Assembly: GCF_019455385.1 (NCBI RefSeq)
Contig: NZ_JACOFR010000003.1
Location: 1 to 64,000 of the forward strand
Direction of reading: 5' to 3'
Origin: Bradyrhizobium sp. BR 10289
GTDB lineage: Bacteria > Pseudomonadota > Alphaproteobacteria > Rhizobiales > Xanthobacteraceae
DNA: 64,000 nucleotides
Numbering within the stretch: position 1 is the stretch's first letter; each line of letters opens with the position of its first letter. The notes under the pieces were generated by a model that had not been told where the DNA came from, did not search any database, and saw nothing but the letters and a program-made list of their open reading frames with translations. Shown piece after piece: positions 45,743-54,957 of this stretch. Position numbers and translations under genes: made by a program.

Positions 45743-47157
45743 CCGCGTACCACGGCCTTGACGTCGGACTCGCTCTTCGGAACGGCGGCGAGCTCGGCCA
45801 GCGTGATCGGCTTCACCGGCGCGCGCAGCCGGTAGTAGCCGATCTCCTGCGGGGTCTTGCCGCGCGCCTGCGCCATCAGCTCGGTGACGGTGAGGCCGCA
45901 GAGCCGGCCCTGGCACGGACCCATACCGGTGCGGCGATAGGCCTTGAGCTGGTTCGGTCCGGTCGCGCCGATTGCAACGGAATCGAGAACGTCTTTGACG
46001 GTGACCTCTTCGCAGCGGCAAACGATAGTCTCGCCCGATGGAATGCGAAATTGCGGCGCCGGGCGGAACAGCGTGTCGAGGAACAAGCGGCCACGCTCGG
46101 CCTTGGCAAGGTCCGCGCGGAGCGTTGCCATCGCGGGGAGCTTCGCAGCGGCCTTGGGCGCCAGCGCCTCCACCGCCGCGCGCGCGGCGATGCGGCCGCG
46201 GACCACCGCAGCGTTCGCGCCGCCGATGCCCGCGCCGTCACCGGCGATCGCGATGCCGGGAACGGAAGAATTGCCGCTCGCATCGAGCACGGGCGACCAG
46301 CACAGCTGCAGATCGTCCCAGCGATGCTCGACACCCGCGGACATGGCAAGGTTGACGTTGGGCACGACGCCCTGATGCAACAGCAACAGATCGGTAGCGA
46401 TTGTCTCGCGCTTGCCGCCTGCAACGTAGCTGACGCTCGCGAGCTGACCTTCACCGGATGCCGAGAGCTCGGTGACGCCGGAGACGACCTGAACCTTCGC
46501 CTTCACCTCGCGCATCATCGACAGGCCCTTGGCGAAATAGGGCGAGGTCAGGAACGCGAAGGCGTGCGGGAGCGCCGCGAAATAATTGCCGCGCTCGGTG
46601 GTGTCGAGAATACGGTCGATGCGGCCGCCGAGACGCAGGATCTGCGCGGCGAGCAGCCAGAGCAGCGGCCCCTGCCCCGCGATAACGGTGCGGCCGTCCG
46701 GCACCAGCGCCGAAGATTTCAGCATGGTCTGCGCCGCGCCCGCGGTCATCACGCCCGGCAGTGTCCAGCCGGGAATTGGGAACGGCCGCTCCAGCGCGCC
46801 AGTGGCAAGGATCACGCGCTTCGCCTTGACGAAGGCGGACGCGCCGCCGACCGAGACGGCGATGTCGAGATTGCGGTCGAGACTCCAGACGGTGGCGCGA
46901 TGGATCACCTCGGCGCTGCTCGCGCGCAGCGATTGCACGAGATCGGCACCGACCCAGTAATCCGCGCCGAGCTGGGTGCGATCGGTGACGGGCGTCGAGG
47001 AGATGGCGCGGAATACCTGGCCGCCGGGGCCGATGTTCTCGTCCAGCAGCAGCGTCGCGAGACCTGCTTCAGCCGAGGTCGCGGCAGTGGCAAGACCGGC
47101 AGGGCCGGCACCGATCACCACGACGTCATAGTCTTCGCGCTCGGGAGCCACAGTCAT
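45739..47157 (-). CDS. NAD(P)/FAD-dependent oxidoreductase with BFD-like 2Fe-2S domain (HcnB/OoxA-like)
   Basis: A 472-residue protein. FAD motif VIGAGPAGLATAAT (15-28), active parts RVILATGALERPFPIPGW and LLLHQGVVPNVNLAMS, and a second nucleotide site. Near the C-terminus a BFD-type iron-sulfur domain has IVCRCEEVTVKDVLDSV and GMGPCQGRLCG, giving four cysteines. It corresponds to subunit B/alpha of HCN synthase and opine oxidase families. ATG at 47157 overlaps the upstream gene's stop (ATGA). Confidence 0.92.
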   Translation of the reverse strand: MTVAPEREDYDVVVIGAGPAGLATAATSAEAGLATLLLDENIGPGGQVFRAISSTPVTDRTQLGADYWVGADLVQSLRASSAEVIHRATVWSLDRNLDIAVSVGGASAFVKAKRVILATGALERPFPIPGWTLPGVMTAGAAQTMLKSSALVPDGRTVIAGQGPLLWLLAAQILRLGGRIDRILDTTERGNYFAALPHAFAFLTSPYFAKGLSMMREVKAKVQVVSGVTELSASGEGQLASVSYVAGGKRETIATDLLLLHQGVVPNVNLAMSAGVEHRWDDLQLCWSPVLDASGNSSVPGIAIAGDGAGIGGANAAVVRGRIAARAAVEALAPKAAAKLPAMATLRADLAKAERGRLFLDTLFRPAPQFRIPSGETIVCRCEEVTVKDVLDSVAIGATGPNQLKAYRRTGMGPCQGRLCGLTVTELMAQARGKTPQEIGYYRLRAPVKPITLAELAAVPKSESDVKAVVRG

Positions 47158-47450
47158 TTTCCGATCTCCCGCTTGCCCTTCTGGATTTCGATCTGCATGC
47201 CCTCGGCGACGGGCACGAGGCAGCCCTGGCGATTGCCGATGCCGTCGATGGTCACGAGGCAATCGAAGCACACGCCCATCATGCAGTAAGGCAGGCGCGG
47301 CGCACCGCTCACGGCGGTTAAGCGCCGTGCATCCTGGCCGGAGGCCAGCAACGCGGCAGACACGGTGTCGCCTTGGCGCGCCGTGACGGCGACGCCGTCG
47401 ACGAAGATCTGCACCTGAGGACGTCTGTCCTGTTCGGATCGTTTAAACAT
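47154..47450 (-). CDS. (2Fe-2S)-binding small subunit, HcnA-like
   Basis: A 98-residue ferredoxin-like protein with cysteines C56, C61, C64 and C77 in CMMGVCFDCLVTIDGIGNRQ and following Gly-Cys, the plant-type ferredoxin spacing. It is the electron-transfer subunit of the three-part oxidase encoded by the next two genes. ATG at 47450 follows AAGAGG. The upstream flavoenzyme gene ends 26 bp earlier. HCN synthesis itself is not implied. Confidence 0.92.
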   Translation of the reverse strand: MFKRSEQDRRPQVQIFVDGVAVTARQGDTVSAALLASGQDARRLTAVSGAPRLPYCMMGVCFDCLVTIDGIGNRQGCLVPVAEGMQIEIQKGKREIGK

Positions 47451-47476
47451 GGATGCCTCTTGGCTCCTCAAACTCT

Positions 47477-48613
47477 CTAATATCCGCTGTTGTTGGACGC
47501 ACCCGCGCCGCCAAACCGGCTGGCGGAGAATGCGCCGACCAGCTCCGGCTCGAGCGCGCCTTGCGCCACCATGCGCGCGATCTCGAAGGCGTGGTTGGAC
47601 GCCAGCGTCACGCCGGAATGGCAGCAGGCGACGAAGGCGCCGGGATGCGTCTCCGACTGGTCGTAGATCGGAAAGCCGTCCTGCGGCATGACGCGGATGC
47701 CGGCCCAGCTCCTGACGACGTTGAGCCGCGACAGATGCGGGAACATGCGCTGTGCACGGTCGGTCATCACGGCGCTTATCGAATGCTTCAGCGTGCGATC
47801 GTCGAGGTCCTCTTCCTTGCTGTCGCCGATCATCACCGTGCCCTCGTCGGTCTGGCGGAGCGTGGTCAGCGGGTGCGGCAGGAACGGCATGGTGCGTTCG
47901 GTCACCACGATCTGGCCGCGGGTGGGGCCCATCGGCGCAGTGAGGCCGACCATCGGCGCCAGCGTCTGGTTGGCATTGCCGGCGGCGAGCACGATCTTGG
48001 CGGCACGCAGCTCGCCCTTCGGCGTGGTCAGGCGGAACTCGCCGCCGCTCTTGCTGATCGCCGAGACCGGCCGCTCAGGGAAATAGTCGATGCCGAATGC
48101 CTTGAAGCCGGTGTGGAAGGCGCGGAACGTGCGCAGCGAATTGACGTGCCCGTCGAGCGGACAATAGCTGCCGCCGGAGACCTCCGGCCCGATCAGCGGC
48201 AGCGACTTCTTCACCTCGGAGGCCGAGAGCATCTCCATCTTGTAGTCGGCCGCACCGACCTGATTGTGCATGCGCTTGACGAGCTCGGTGCGTTGGCCGA
48301 ACTCGTCCTCACCAAGCGTGAGATGAAAACCGCCGTTTTGCTGGAGCGAGACGTCGAGCCCGGTCTGCTGCTTCAGCTCGGAGGCAAGCCGGCCCCACGC
48401 CTGCGAGGCCTGCACGGTCCAGACCGTATAAGCGGGCATGCCGAGCCCTTTGCTCTGCACCCAGACCAGCGCAAAGTTCGCACGCGAGGCGCGCTTGGTG
48501 ATATCGCCTTCGTCGAGCACCGCGACCTTCTTGCCAAGGCGGCCGAGGCCCCAGGCAATGGCGGAGCCGAGCAAACCGCCGCCGACCACGGCGACGTCGT
48601 AATCCGTTCGCAT
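47477..48613 (-). CDS. FAD-dependent amino acid oxidase family protein (DAO), second copy
   Basis: A 378-residue flavoprotein with VVGGGLLGSAIAWGLGRLG (9-27), ANFALVWVQSKGLG, MGPTRGQIVVTERTMPFL and the ending CCHSGVTLASNHAFEIARM. It is distinct in sequence from the DAO gene at 44621 and is not a duplicate. AGGAGA precedes the ATG. It lies 8 bp after the permease gene in the same operon, so it probably oxidises the imported amine or amino acid, feeding imines to RidA. Confidence 0.9.
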   Translation of the reverse strand: MRTDYDVAVVGGGLLGSAIAWGLGRLGKKVAVLDEGDITKRASRANFALVWVQSKGLGMPAYTVWTVQASQAWGRLASELKQQTGLDVSLQQNGGFHLTLGEDEFGQRTELVKRMHNQVGAADYKMEMLSASEVKKSLPLIGPEVSGGSYCPLDGHVNSLRTFRAFHTGFKAFGIDYFPERPVSAISKSGGEFRLTTPKGELRAAKIVLAAGNANQTLAPMVGLTAPMGPTRGQIVVTERTMPFLPHPLTTLRQTDEGTVMIGDSKEEDLDDRTLKHSISAVMTDRAQRMFPHLSRLNVVRSWAGIRVMPQDGFPIYDQSETHPGAFVACCHSGVTLASNHAFEIARMVAQGALEPELVGAFSASRFGGAGASNNSGY

Positions 48614-48621
48614 AGATTCTC

Positions 48622-49428
48622 CTATCGTCCCGTATCGCCCTTGCCGGCGAGCACGCGGTCGAGCCCGTAGAAACGGTCGAGCAGAATGAGGGCGGTCATG
48701 GTGATTGCGATCACGCAGGCCGAGACCGACGTTACCAGCGGATCGATGTTGTCCTGGATATAAAGGAACATGCGCACCGGCAATGTCTCGGTGCCGGGTG
48801 CGGCAAGGAAGACGGTCATGGTGAGATCGTCGAACGACTGGATGAAGGCGAGCGCCCAGCCGCTGATGACGCCAGGCAGGATCAGCGGCAGTGTCACGCG
48901 GCGGAATAGCGTCCAGCCGCCGGCACCGAGCGAGACTGCCGCCATCTCGACCGTTCGGTCCATGCCGGTCGCAGCCGCAAGCGTCAGCCGCAGCGCGAAC
49001 GGAAACACGATGACGACATGGGCGATGATCAGCGCGGCGAAGCTGCCGCCGAGCCCGACTGATGTGAAGAAACGCAGGAACGCGATGCCGAGCACGACAT
49101 GCGGGATCATCAGCGGCGACAGGAACAGCGCCGCCAGCGCATCGCGGCCACGGAAGCGATAGCGAGCGATCGCCAGTGCCGCGGGCACTGCGAACAGCAG
49201 CGCGACGAAGGAGGACAGCGCTCCCAATCCAAGGCTGACCCAGAAGGCGTGGATGAACTCGGGGTAATTGCCGATCGCCCTGAACCAGCGCAGCGAGAAG
49301 CCATTGGTCGGCAGCGACAAGAAGCCCTCGGGCGTAAAGGCAACGAGGCAGACGACGAGAATCGGCGCCACCATCACGATCACGAAGATGGTGTGGAAGA
49401 TCAGCGCGAGCGGGCCGTTCTGCCTCAT
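48622..49428 (-). CDS. ABC transporter permease, polyamine type (PotC-like)
   Basis: A 268-residue inner-membrane protein with six helices and the EAA-loop region EMAAVSLGAGGWTLFRRVTL (about 171-190) that contacts the ATPase. The start MRQNGPLALIFHTIF and the spacing fit the spermidine/putrescine and Fe3+/thiamine-type permeases. Its start overlaps the stop of the PotB-like gene by four bases. Confidence 0.92.
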   Translation of the reverse strand: MRQNGPLALIFHTIFVIVMVAPILVVCLVAFTPEGFLSLPTNGFSLRWFRAIGNYPEFIHAFWVSLGLGALSSFVALLFAVPAALAIARYRFRGRDALAALFLSPLMIPHVVLGIAFLRFFTSVGLGGSFAALIIAHVVIVFPFALRLTLAAATGMDRTVEMAAVSLGAGGWTLFRRVTLPLILPGVISGWALAFIQSFDDLTMTVFLAAPGTETLPVRMFLYIQDNIDPLVTSVSACVIAITMTALILLDRFYGLDRVLAGKGDTGR

Positions 49429-50300
49429 CGGAACACCTCGGCGTAGCGGCGTTCGATCAGCGCGTTGCTTCCGACCACGATCAGTACCAGCGCAACCAGC
49501 AGCAGCGTCGCGACGGCCGCGCCCAGCGGCCAGTTCAGCGTGTTGAGGAACTCGTCATAGGCGAGCGTTGCCGCGACCTTGAGCCGGCGGCCGCCGATGA
49601 TCGCGGGCGTCGCAAAGGCGCTCGCCGAGAGCGAGAACACGATGATCGCGCCCGACAGCACGCCCGGCATGATCTGCGGCATGATGATGCGGCGGATGAT
49701 CGTCATGGGGCCGGCGCCGAGCGACATCGCGGCATTCTCGATCTGCGGATCGAGCCGCTGCAGCGCCGCCCACACCGACAGCACCATGAACGGCATCATC
49801 ACATGCGCGAGCGCGACCACCATGCCGGTTTCGGTGAACATGAAGGGGATGGGCGAGCGGATCGCGCCGACCGACATCAGCAGCTTGTTGACGAGGCCGT
49901 TGTTGCCGCCGAACAGCAGCGCCCAGCCGAGCGTGCGCGCCACCACGGAAATAAGCAGCGGCCCGAGGATGACCAGCAGGAAAAAGCTCTTCCAGCGGCC
50001 GCTCATGCGGTTGAGGATGTAGGCTTCGGGCGCCCCTAACAGTGCGGTGAGCAGCGTAGTCAGGATCGCGATGCGAAACGTGCGCCAGAACATTTCGGCG
50101 TAATAGGGATCGCTCGCGATCTCGTGCCAGTTCTTGAGGATGAAGACCGGCTCGATGCCCTTGTACTGGCCCCAGTCGTGGAACGACAGCATGACCGTCA
50201 TTGCGAGCGGAATCAGCAGCACGCCGACGAACAGCATCAACGCGGGCGCCGTCAGCGCCCAGGGTGCACGCGCGCCGCGTTCCTCGGCGGCCGCGCTCAT
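49425..50300 (-). CDS. ABC transporter permease, polyamine type (PotB-like)
   Basis: A 291-residue permease with six helices, EAA region ENAAMSLGAGPMTIIRRIIM, and periplasmic segment SFHDWGQYKGIEPVFILKNW. The ATG at 50300 overlaps the ATPase stop at 50297 by four bases and is preferred over an upstream in-frame ATG inside the ATPase gene. It pairs with the PotC-like permease. Confidence 0.92.
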   Translation of the reverse strand: MSAAAEERGARAPWALTAPALMLFVGVLLIPLAMTVMLSFHDWGQYKGIEPVFILKNWHEIASDPYYAEMFWRTFRIAILTTLLTALLGAPEAYILNRMSGRWKSFFLLVILGPLLISVVARTLGWALLFGGNNGLVNKLLMSVGAIRSPIPFMFTETGMVVALAHVMMPFMVLSVWAALQRLDPQIENAAMSLGAGPMTIIRRIIMPQIMPGVLSGAIIVFSLSASAFATPAIIGGRRLKVAATLAYDEFLNTLNWPLGAAVATLLLVALVLIVVGSNALIERRYAEVFR

Positions 50301-51337
50301 GCGTCGGCCCTCGCGCGGACGCTCATATCCTCGGGACGCCAAGTGAGGCGAACCGCGTCGCCTTCGGCCGGCTGCGCCTGGCCGTCATTCTGGCGGATCA
50401 CGATCGCCGGGCCGCATTCGCTATCGCACTGGAACAGCCAGTGATTGCCCTGGAAGATGCGCGTGATGATCTTTGCGCTGAGCCCGGTGTCACCAAAGCC
50501 GATTCTTTCGGGGCGAATGCTGACTGTGACGGGGCCGCCGAGCCCGGCCGGCGCCGGCGCGCGCCAGGAGCCCGCCACAAGCAGCGTCGGCGAGACGGTT
50601 CGGTCGATCGTGCCGGCAAAATCGTTGGTCTTGCCGAGAAATTGCGAGACGAAGGCCGAAGCGGGCTTCTCATACGTCTCCTGCGGCGTGCCGATCTGCT
50701 CGATCTTGCCCTGGCTCATCACCACGATGCGGTCGGACAGCGACATCGCCTCGTTCTGGTCGTGGGTGACCAGGATCGTGGTGGTGCCGATGGTGCGCTG
50801 GATCTGGCGCAGCTCGATCTGCATCTCCTCGCGCAGTTTTGCGTCGAGGTTCGACAGCGGCTCGTCGAGCAGCAGCACGCTCGGCTTGATCACCAGCGCG
50901 CGCGCCAGAGCGACGCGCTGCTGCTGGCCGCCGGACATGCGGCGCGGATGGCGTTCCTCGTAACCGGCGAGGCCCACCATCGCAAGCGCGGCGCGGACGC
51001 GCTCGGCCCGTTCGCTGCGCGGCACGCCACGCATCTCGAGGCCAAAGGCGACGTTCTCCGCCGCGGTCATGTGCGGAAACAGCGCGTAGCTCTGGAACAC
51101 GATGCCGAGGCCACGCTTGGCCGGATGGATCGCGGTCAGGTCCTTGCCCTCGAGGCGGATCGCGCCGCGCGTGGGATCAAGGAAGCCCGCGATCATCTGC
51201 AGCGTCGTGGTCTTGCCGCAGCCGGACGGGCCGAGGAAGGAGATGAACTCTCCCTTCCCGACCGACAGGCTGAAGTCATCGACCACGGTCTGGGCGCCGA
51301 ACTGCTTTGCCACTCGATCGAGCTCGAGATAGGCCAT
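50297..51337 (-). CDS. ABC transporter ATP-binding protein, PotA-like
   Basis: A 346-residue ATPase with Walker A GPSGCGKTT (36-44), Q-loop FQSYALFPHM, signature [15 protein letters not shown], Walker B VLLLDEPLSNLDAK and the switch His in LVTHDQNEA. A TOBE domain ends the protein. The open frame also begins with GTG one codon earlier, but the ATG at 51337 is used. It energises the polyamine-type importer of this operon. Confidence 0.94.
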   Translation of the reverse strand: MAYLELDRVAKQFGAQTVVDDFSLSVGKGEFISFLGPSGCGKTTTLQMIAGFLDPTRGAIRLEGKDLTAIHPAKRGLGIVFQSYALFPHMTAAENVAFGLEMRGVPRSERAERVRAALAMVGLAGYEERHPRRMSGGQQQRVALARALVIKPSVLLLDEPLSNLDAKLREEMQIELRQIQRTIGTTTILVTHDQNEAMSLSDRIVVMSQGKIEQIGTPQETYEKPASAFVSQFLGKTNDFAGTIDRTVSPTLLVAGSWRAPAPAGLGGPVTVSIRPERIGFGDTGLSAKIITRIFQGNHWLFQCDSECGPAIVIRQNDGQAQPAEGDAVRLTWRPEDMSVRARADA

Positions 51338-51362
51338 CACGCTGTCTCCGCGAACGATCGGA

Positions 51363-52394
51363 TCAACGCTCGACCTCGCGATTCCAGCGCTTGGTCCATT
51401 CCTCGCGCTTCTCGTTGATCACGGTCCAGTCCGGATTGTAGAGCTTTGCGGCGCGCTCACCGATTGGAGCCATCTTGCCGAGCTCCGGCGGAATGACCAG
51501 CGATTTCAGCACCGGGCCATAGCCGTAGTCCTTGAGCATCACGAGCTGGATCTTCGGATCAAGCAACATCTTCACGAAGCTCGACGCCAGGGGCGAAGCA
51601 TTCGGCTTCGTGATCGGGCATGCGGTGGTCAGCAGCGTTGCCGCGCCTTCCTTCGGATAGACGAAGTCCACGGGGAAGCCGGTGTTGGCGAAGCTCTGCA
51701 CGCGGCCGGTGCCCCACACCGCGATCACGGCCTGGCCGGACTGAAACAGCTCGGTCATCTTGCCCGGCGACGGCTCATAGGCGAGCACGTTCGGATTGAT
51801 CTGTTCCTTGAAGATCTTGAAGCCGGAATCGACGTTGCTCTCGCCGCCGCCGTTCATCTTCGACAGCATCACCAGCGCTTCGAGACCATAGGTGTTGTTG
51901 ATCGGAGGGATCACGAGCTGCTTTGCGTATTTCGTGTCCTTCAGGTCGTTCCACGAGGTCGGCGGCGCCCAGCCTTTCTCGGCGAATACCTTGGTGTTGT
52001 ACATCAGGCCCGTCGCGACGATGCCGATCGCAACGGCGCGATCGTCCTTGAAGCGGGCGGTGTCGTAGAGGTCGGTGGGAAGGCCGTCGAGCTTGCCGCA
52101 GAAGCCGAGCTGGATCGCCTGGTACATCGGGCCGTCGTCGACGATGGCGACGTCGATCTGCTGGTTGCCCTTCTGCGCCTGAAGCTTGGCCAGCGTGTCG
52201 GTCGAGTTGCCGGCGACGTATTCAACCTTGACGCCGTTCTCCTTCTCGAAGGCCGGGATCACCTCGTCGCGGATGGTTTTCTCGAACGAGCCGCCATAGC
52301 CGGCGACATAGAGCGTTTTCTGCTGGGCCGAGGCCGACGTGGCCGCGGCGAGCGCCGCGATGCTGACCGCTGTCAGGAGGCGAAGAGTCTTCAT
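51363..52394 (-). CDS. ABC transporter substrate-binding protein, polyamine (PotD) type
   Basis: A 343-residue periplasmic protein with signal peptide ending SASAQQ (about 24). Mature parts KTLYVAGYGGSFEKTIRDEV, FEKENGVKVEYVAGNSTD and DVAIVDDGPMYQAIQLGFCG match the PotD/extracellular family 1 binding proteins. It is the first gene of the operon, and a 270-bp region with a structured leader precedes it. The ligand is unknown; an amine or amino acid derivative is inferred from the oxidases that follow. Confidence 0.92.
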   Translation of the reverse strand: MKTLRLLTAVSIAALAAATSASAQQKTLYVAGYGGSFEKTIRDEVIPAFEKENGVKVEYVAGNSTDTLAKLQAQKGNQQIDVAIVDDGPMYQAIQLGFCGKLDGLPTDLYDTARFKDDRAVAIGIVATGLMYNTKVFAEKGWAPPTSWNDLKDTKYAKQLVIPPINNTYGLEALVMLSKMNGGGESNVDSGFKIFKEQINPNVLAYEPSPGKMTELFQSGQAVIAVWGTGRVQSFANTGFPVDFVYPKEGAATLLTTACPITKPNASPLASSFVKMLLDPKIQLVMLKDYGYGPVLKSLVIPPELGKMAPIGERAAKLYNPDWTVINEKREEWTKRWNREVER

Positions 52395-52473
52395 ATGGAC
52401 CGATCTCCAATACCGGAATGAGGTGACGTGCCGACGAGTCTCGCGGGCTGAAGCGCGTCGCCGCATTTCCTTC

Positions 52474-52562
52474 CGCGCCAATCCGCTTGCGATCAGGGCT
52501 CCGGCCCCTGTTCGGCGGGTTTTGGCGCGATCTGGAGGTTTGAACCCCTCCAATCTGCCGAA
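52474..52562 (-). other. Structured leader with crossing helices upstream of the polyamine-type operon
   Basis: Complementary blocks are TTCGGC (52511-52516) with GCCGAA (52557-52562), enclosing TGGAGG (52533-52538) with CCTCCA (52547-52552). CGCGCCAA (52474-52481) pairs with TTGGCGCG (52522-52529), enclosing CAGGG (52494-52498) with CCCTG (52506-52510). The outer helices cross, so the two foldings exclude each other or form a pseudoknot. It lies 80-170 bases before the binding-protein start. No known riboswitch class was recognised. Confidence 0.4.
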
Positions 52563-52670
52563 AAAGCGGGCTGTCTCCAGTCCTGATGAAAAAGATCGCA
52601 AACCCGAGCTTCCATCGTCCAATGAATAATGGCAGGGTCTGCATACCTAAATGTTATGAATGGAATTGGC

Positions 52671-53594
52671 ATGGCCCGGATCAATTCGCGGCAGGTGGAA
52701 GCCTTTCGCGCGACGATGCTGACGGGCAGCGTGACCGAGGCCGCGGCGCTGATGAAGGTGACGCAGCCGGCCGTCAGCCGCTTGCTGCGCGACCTCCAGG
52801 CGCTGTTGAAGATGGAGCTGTTCGAGCGGCGCGGCACCGGCCTCGTCCCGACCGCCGCGGCGATGGCGCTCTATACGGAAGTGGAGCGCTCCTTCGTCGG
52901 CCTCGAACGCATCGCCGCAGCAGCGGAAGAAATCCGCAGCCGCCGCACCGGCTCGCTGCGGATCGCAGCGCTGCCGGCACTGTCGAACGGCTATCTGCCG
53001 CGGCTCACCGGTCACTTCCTGAAGGAGCGACCGAACCTGAACCTTGCCTTCTTCGGCGTGATCTCGCCGATCGTGGTCGACTGGGTGCTGAACAATCAAT
53101 GCGACGTCGGCTTTGCCGAGGTGCCGATCGCGCATTCCGGCCTGCCGAGCCAGAGGCTGCCGGCGCCGGCGCGCGTCGCGGTGCTGCCGACCGGTCATCG
53201 CCTCGCGGACAAGGAGGTGCTGGAGCCGCGCGACTTCGAGGGCGAGACCTTCATCTCGCTTTCGGCGGGATCGTCGAGCCGGCATCTCGTCGACCAGGTC
53301 TTCCATCGCCACGATGTCCGCCGCGTGCTCAGGGTCGAGACCACGCTGTCGGAGATCATGTGCGGCATGGTCTCATCCGGAGTGGGGGTTGCAATCTGCG
53401 ATCCCTTCACCGCGCAGGAGTTTTCCACCCGCGGCGTCGTCGTGCGCCGCTTCCTGCCGCGCATCGACTTCGAATTCTCGGCGGTGTTTCCGGCGCAGCG
53501 CAGCGCGTCACCAATGGCACTGGATTTCGTCGAGACCGTGCGCAAGGCGCTGGCGGAGTTCGACGATCTGCCAGAGGCAGCGATCACCCGTTGA
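52671..53594 (+). CDS. LysR-family transcriptional regulator
   Basis: A 307-residue regulator with N-terminal helix-turn-helix (INSRQVEAFRATMLTGSVTE, AAALMKVTQPAVSRLLRDLQ) and a two-lobed effector domain starting RTGSLRIAALPALSNG. It is divergent from the polyamine-type operon, which it may control, and its 3' end overlaps the convergent amidohydrolase gene by 11 bp. ATG at 52671 (MARINSRQ) is preferred; earlier in-frame ATGs at 52629 and 52656 are possible. Confidence 0.9.
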   Translation: MARINSRQVEAFRATMLTGSVTEAAALMKVTQPAVSRLLRDLQALLKMELFERRGTGLVPTAAAMALYTEVERSFVGLERIAAAAEEIRSRRTGSLRIAALPALSNGYLPRLTGHFLKERPNLNLAFFGVISPIVVDWVLNNQCDVGFAEVPIAHSGLPSQRLPAPARVAVLPTGHRLADKEVLEPRDFEGETFISLSAGSSSRHLVDQVFHRHDVRRVLRVETTLSEIMCGMVSSGVGVAICDPFTAQEFSTRGVVVRRFLPRIDFEFSAVFPAQRSASPMALDFVETVRKALAEFDDLPEAAITR

Positions 53595-54957
53595 ATGCGG
53601 CCTGCGCTTCCGGCAGGTCCCAGATCTTGCCGATCGCAGCGGTGCCCGCCGCGGTGATCGCCGCCTCGTCGGCGCCGAGATAGCGCCCCTCGTCGACCAG
53701 CATGCGGCCGTCGACCATGACCTGGTCGATGTTGGCGCGGTTGGCGAGGGCAATCAGCGCGCGGCGCGGATCGAACAGCGGCTGCAGATGCGGATGGGTG
53801 AGATCGACGACGGTGAGGTCGGCGGTTGCTCCCGGCTCGATCCGGCCGAGGTCCGGCCGCTTGATGACGTCGGCGGCAACGGCCGTGTTTGCCTCGATCA
53901 GCTCGGGCGAGTTCGCGACATCGGCGCGGGCCGAGGTGACCTTCGAGATCAGCGAGGCCGCATTGAGCTCGCCGAGCAGGTCCATGTTGTAGCCGTCGGT
54001 GCCGACCACGGTGCGCACGCCATGCTCCGCAAACCGGCTGAAGGCGGCCGTGATGCCGGCGCGCGCGAACACGCGCGGGCAATTCAGCACGGTCATGCCG
54101 CGTGCGGCCATCAGCTTGAGATCGTCGTCGCTCGAGAACATGCAATGCGCCGCCATCAGGTCCGGCGCGAGCAGGCCGAGCCAGTCGAGATATTCCGCCG
54201 GCGTGCGGCCGCCATAGCGCTTGCCGATGGTCTCGACCTCACCACGGCTCTGCGCCATGTGCGTCGTGATCGGCACGCCAAGCTCGCGCGCCCGCGTCGC
54301 GCAGGCTTTCAGCAGATCGGGGCCGCAGGTGTCGGTGGCGTGCGGGCTCATCGCGAGGTTGATACGGCCGTCGCCGCGATTGTTCCAGCGCTGATAGAGC
54401 GCATTCCATGTCGCCATGTCGGCGGTGCCGTCATCGCCGGAATAGCGGACGATGCCGTCGGCGCCGGCCTTGGCGTCGGATGTCGAGAACAAATAGGGCG
54501 CGCCGTAGAAGCGGATGCCCATCTCTTCCGCCGCATCGAACATCTCGGGGATCGAGTTGCGGAACGGCTCCATCACCGTGGCGGCGCCGCCCTTGAGCAG
54601 CTGAAGGATGCCGAGCCGCGCCACTGCGAGCCGCTCTTCCGCCGACAGGATCTCGGCGCCGCGCTTGGTCAGCGGCAGCAGCACCGTGTAGACGATGCTC
54701 TGGTTGTTCTTGCGGCCGTTGCCATCCTCGCTGTGGCTGCGCGCGACCGCTTCCGAGAAGCAGTGATTGTGCAGGTTCAGAAGGCCCGGCAGCACGAAGC
54801 GGCCGGGCCGGTCGTAGACCTGATCCGCGCTGGGCTTGTCGCGGGTGATCGCGGCGATCTTCTTGCCTTCGACCAGAACCCAATGGTCGCGCAGCACGTC
54901 CTGCGCGCCGTCCTTGCGTGACAGCACATAGCTGCCGAAAATGGCCGTGGTGCTCAT
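53584..54957 (-). CDS. Chlorohydrolase-type amidohydrolase (ATZ/TRZ/SsnA family)
   Basis: A 457-residue metal-dependent hydrolase. Metal ligands are H63 and H65 (NLHNHCF), His in TTHMAQS, His in LMAAHCMF and Asp in VVGTDGYN. The C-terminal composite beta domain has GRIEPGATADLTVVDL. Members deaminate or dehalogenate rings such as guanine, melamine or other N-heterocycles; this one is not assigned. Its ATG overlaps the stop of the family-5 binding-protein gene (ATGA). It is the last gene of the run. Confidence 0.9.
   Translation of the reverse strand: MSTTAIFGSYVLSRKDGAQDVLRDHWVLVEGKKIAAITRDKPSADQVYDRPGRFVLPGLLNLHNHCFSEAVARSHSEDGNGRKNNQSIVYTVLLPLTKRGAEILSAEERLAVARLGILQLLKGGAATVMEPFRNSIPEMFDAAEEMGIRFYGAPYLFSTSDAKAGADGIVRYSGDDGTADMATWNALYQRWNNRGDGRINLAMSPHATDTCGPDLLKACATRARELGVPITTHMAQSRGEVETIGKRYGGRTPAEYLDWLGLLAPDLMAAHCMFSSDDDLKLMAARGMTVLNCPRVFARAGITAAFSRFAEHGVRTVVGTDGYNMDLLGELNAASLISKVTSARADVANSPELIEANTAVAADVIKRPDLGRIEPGATADLTVVDLTHPHLQPLFDPRRALIALANRANIDQVMVDGRMLVDEGRYLGADEAAITAAGTAAIGKIWDLPEAQAAFNG

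Noticed and set aside
47154..48613. True hydrogen cyanide synthase HcnABC
   Set aside because: The gene pattern fits the wider family of three-part amine or opine oxidases, and the neighbouring importer and RidA point to catabolism; cyanide formation is not supported by anything in the sequence.
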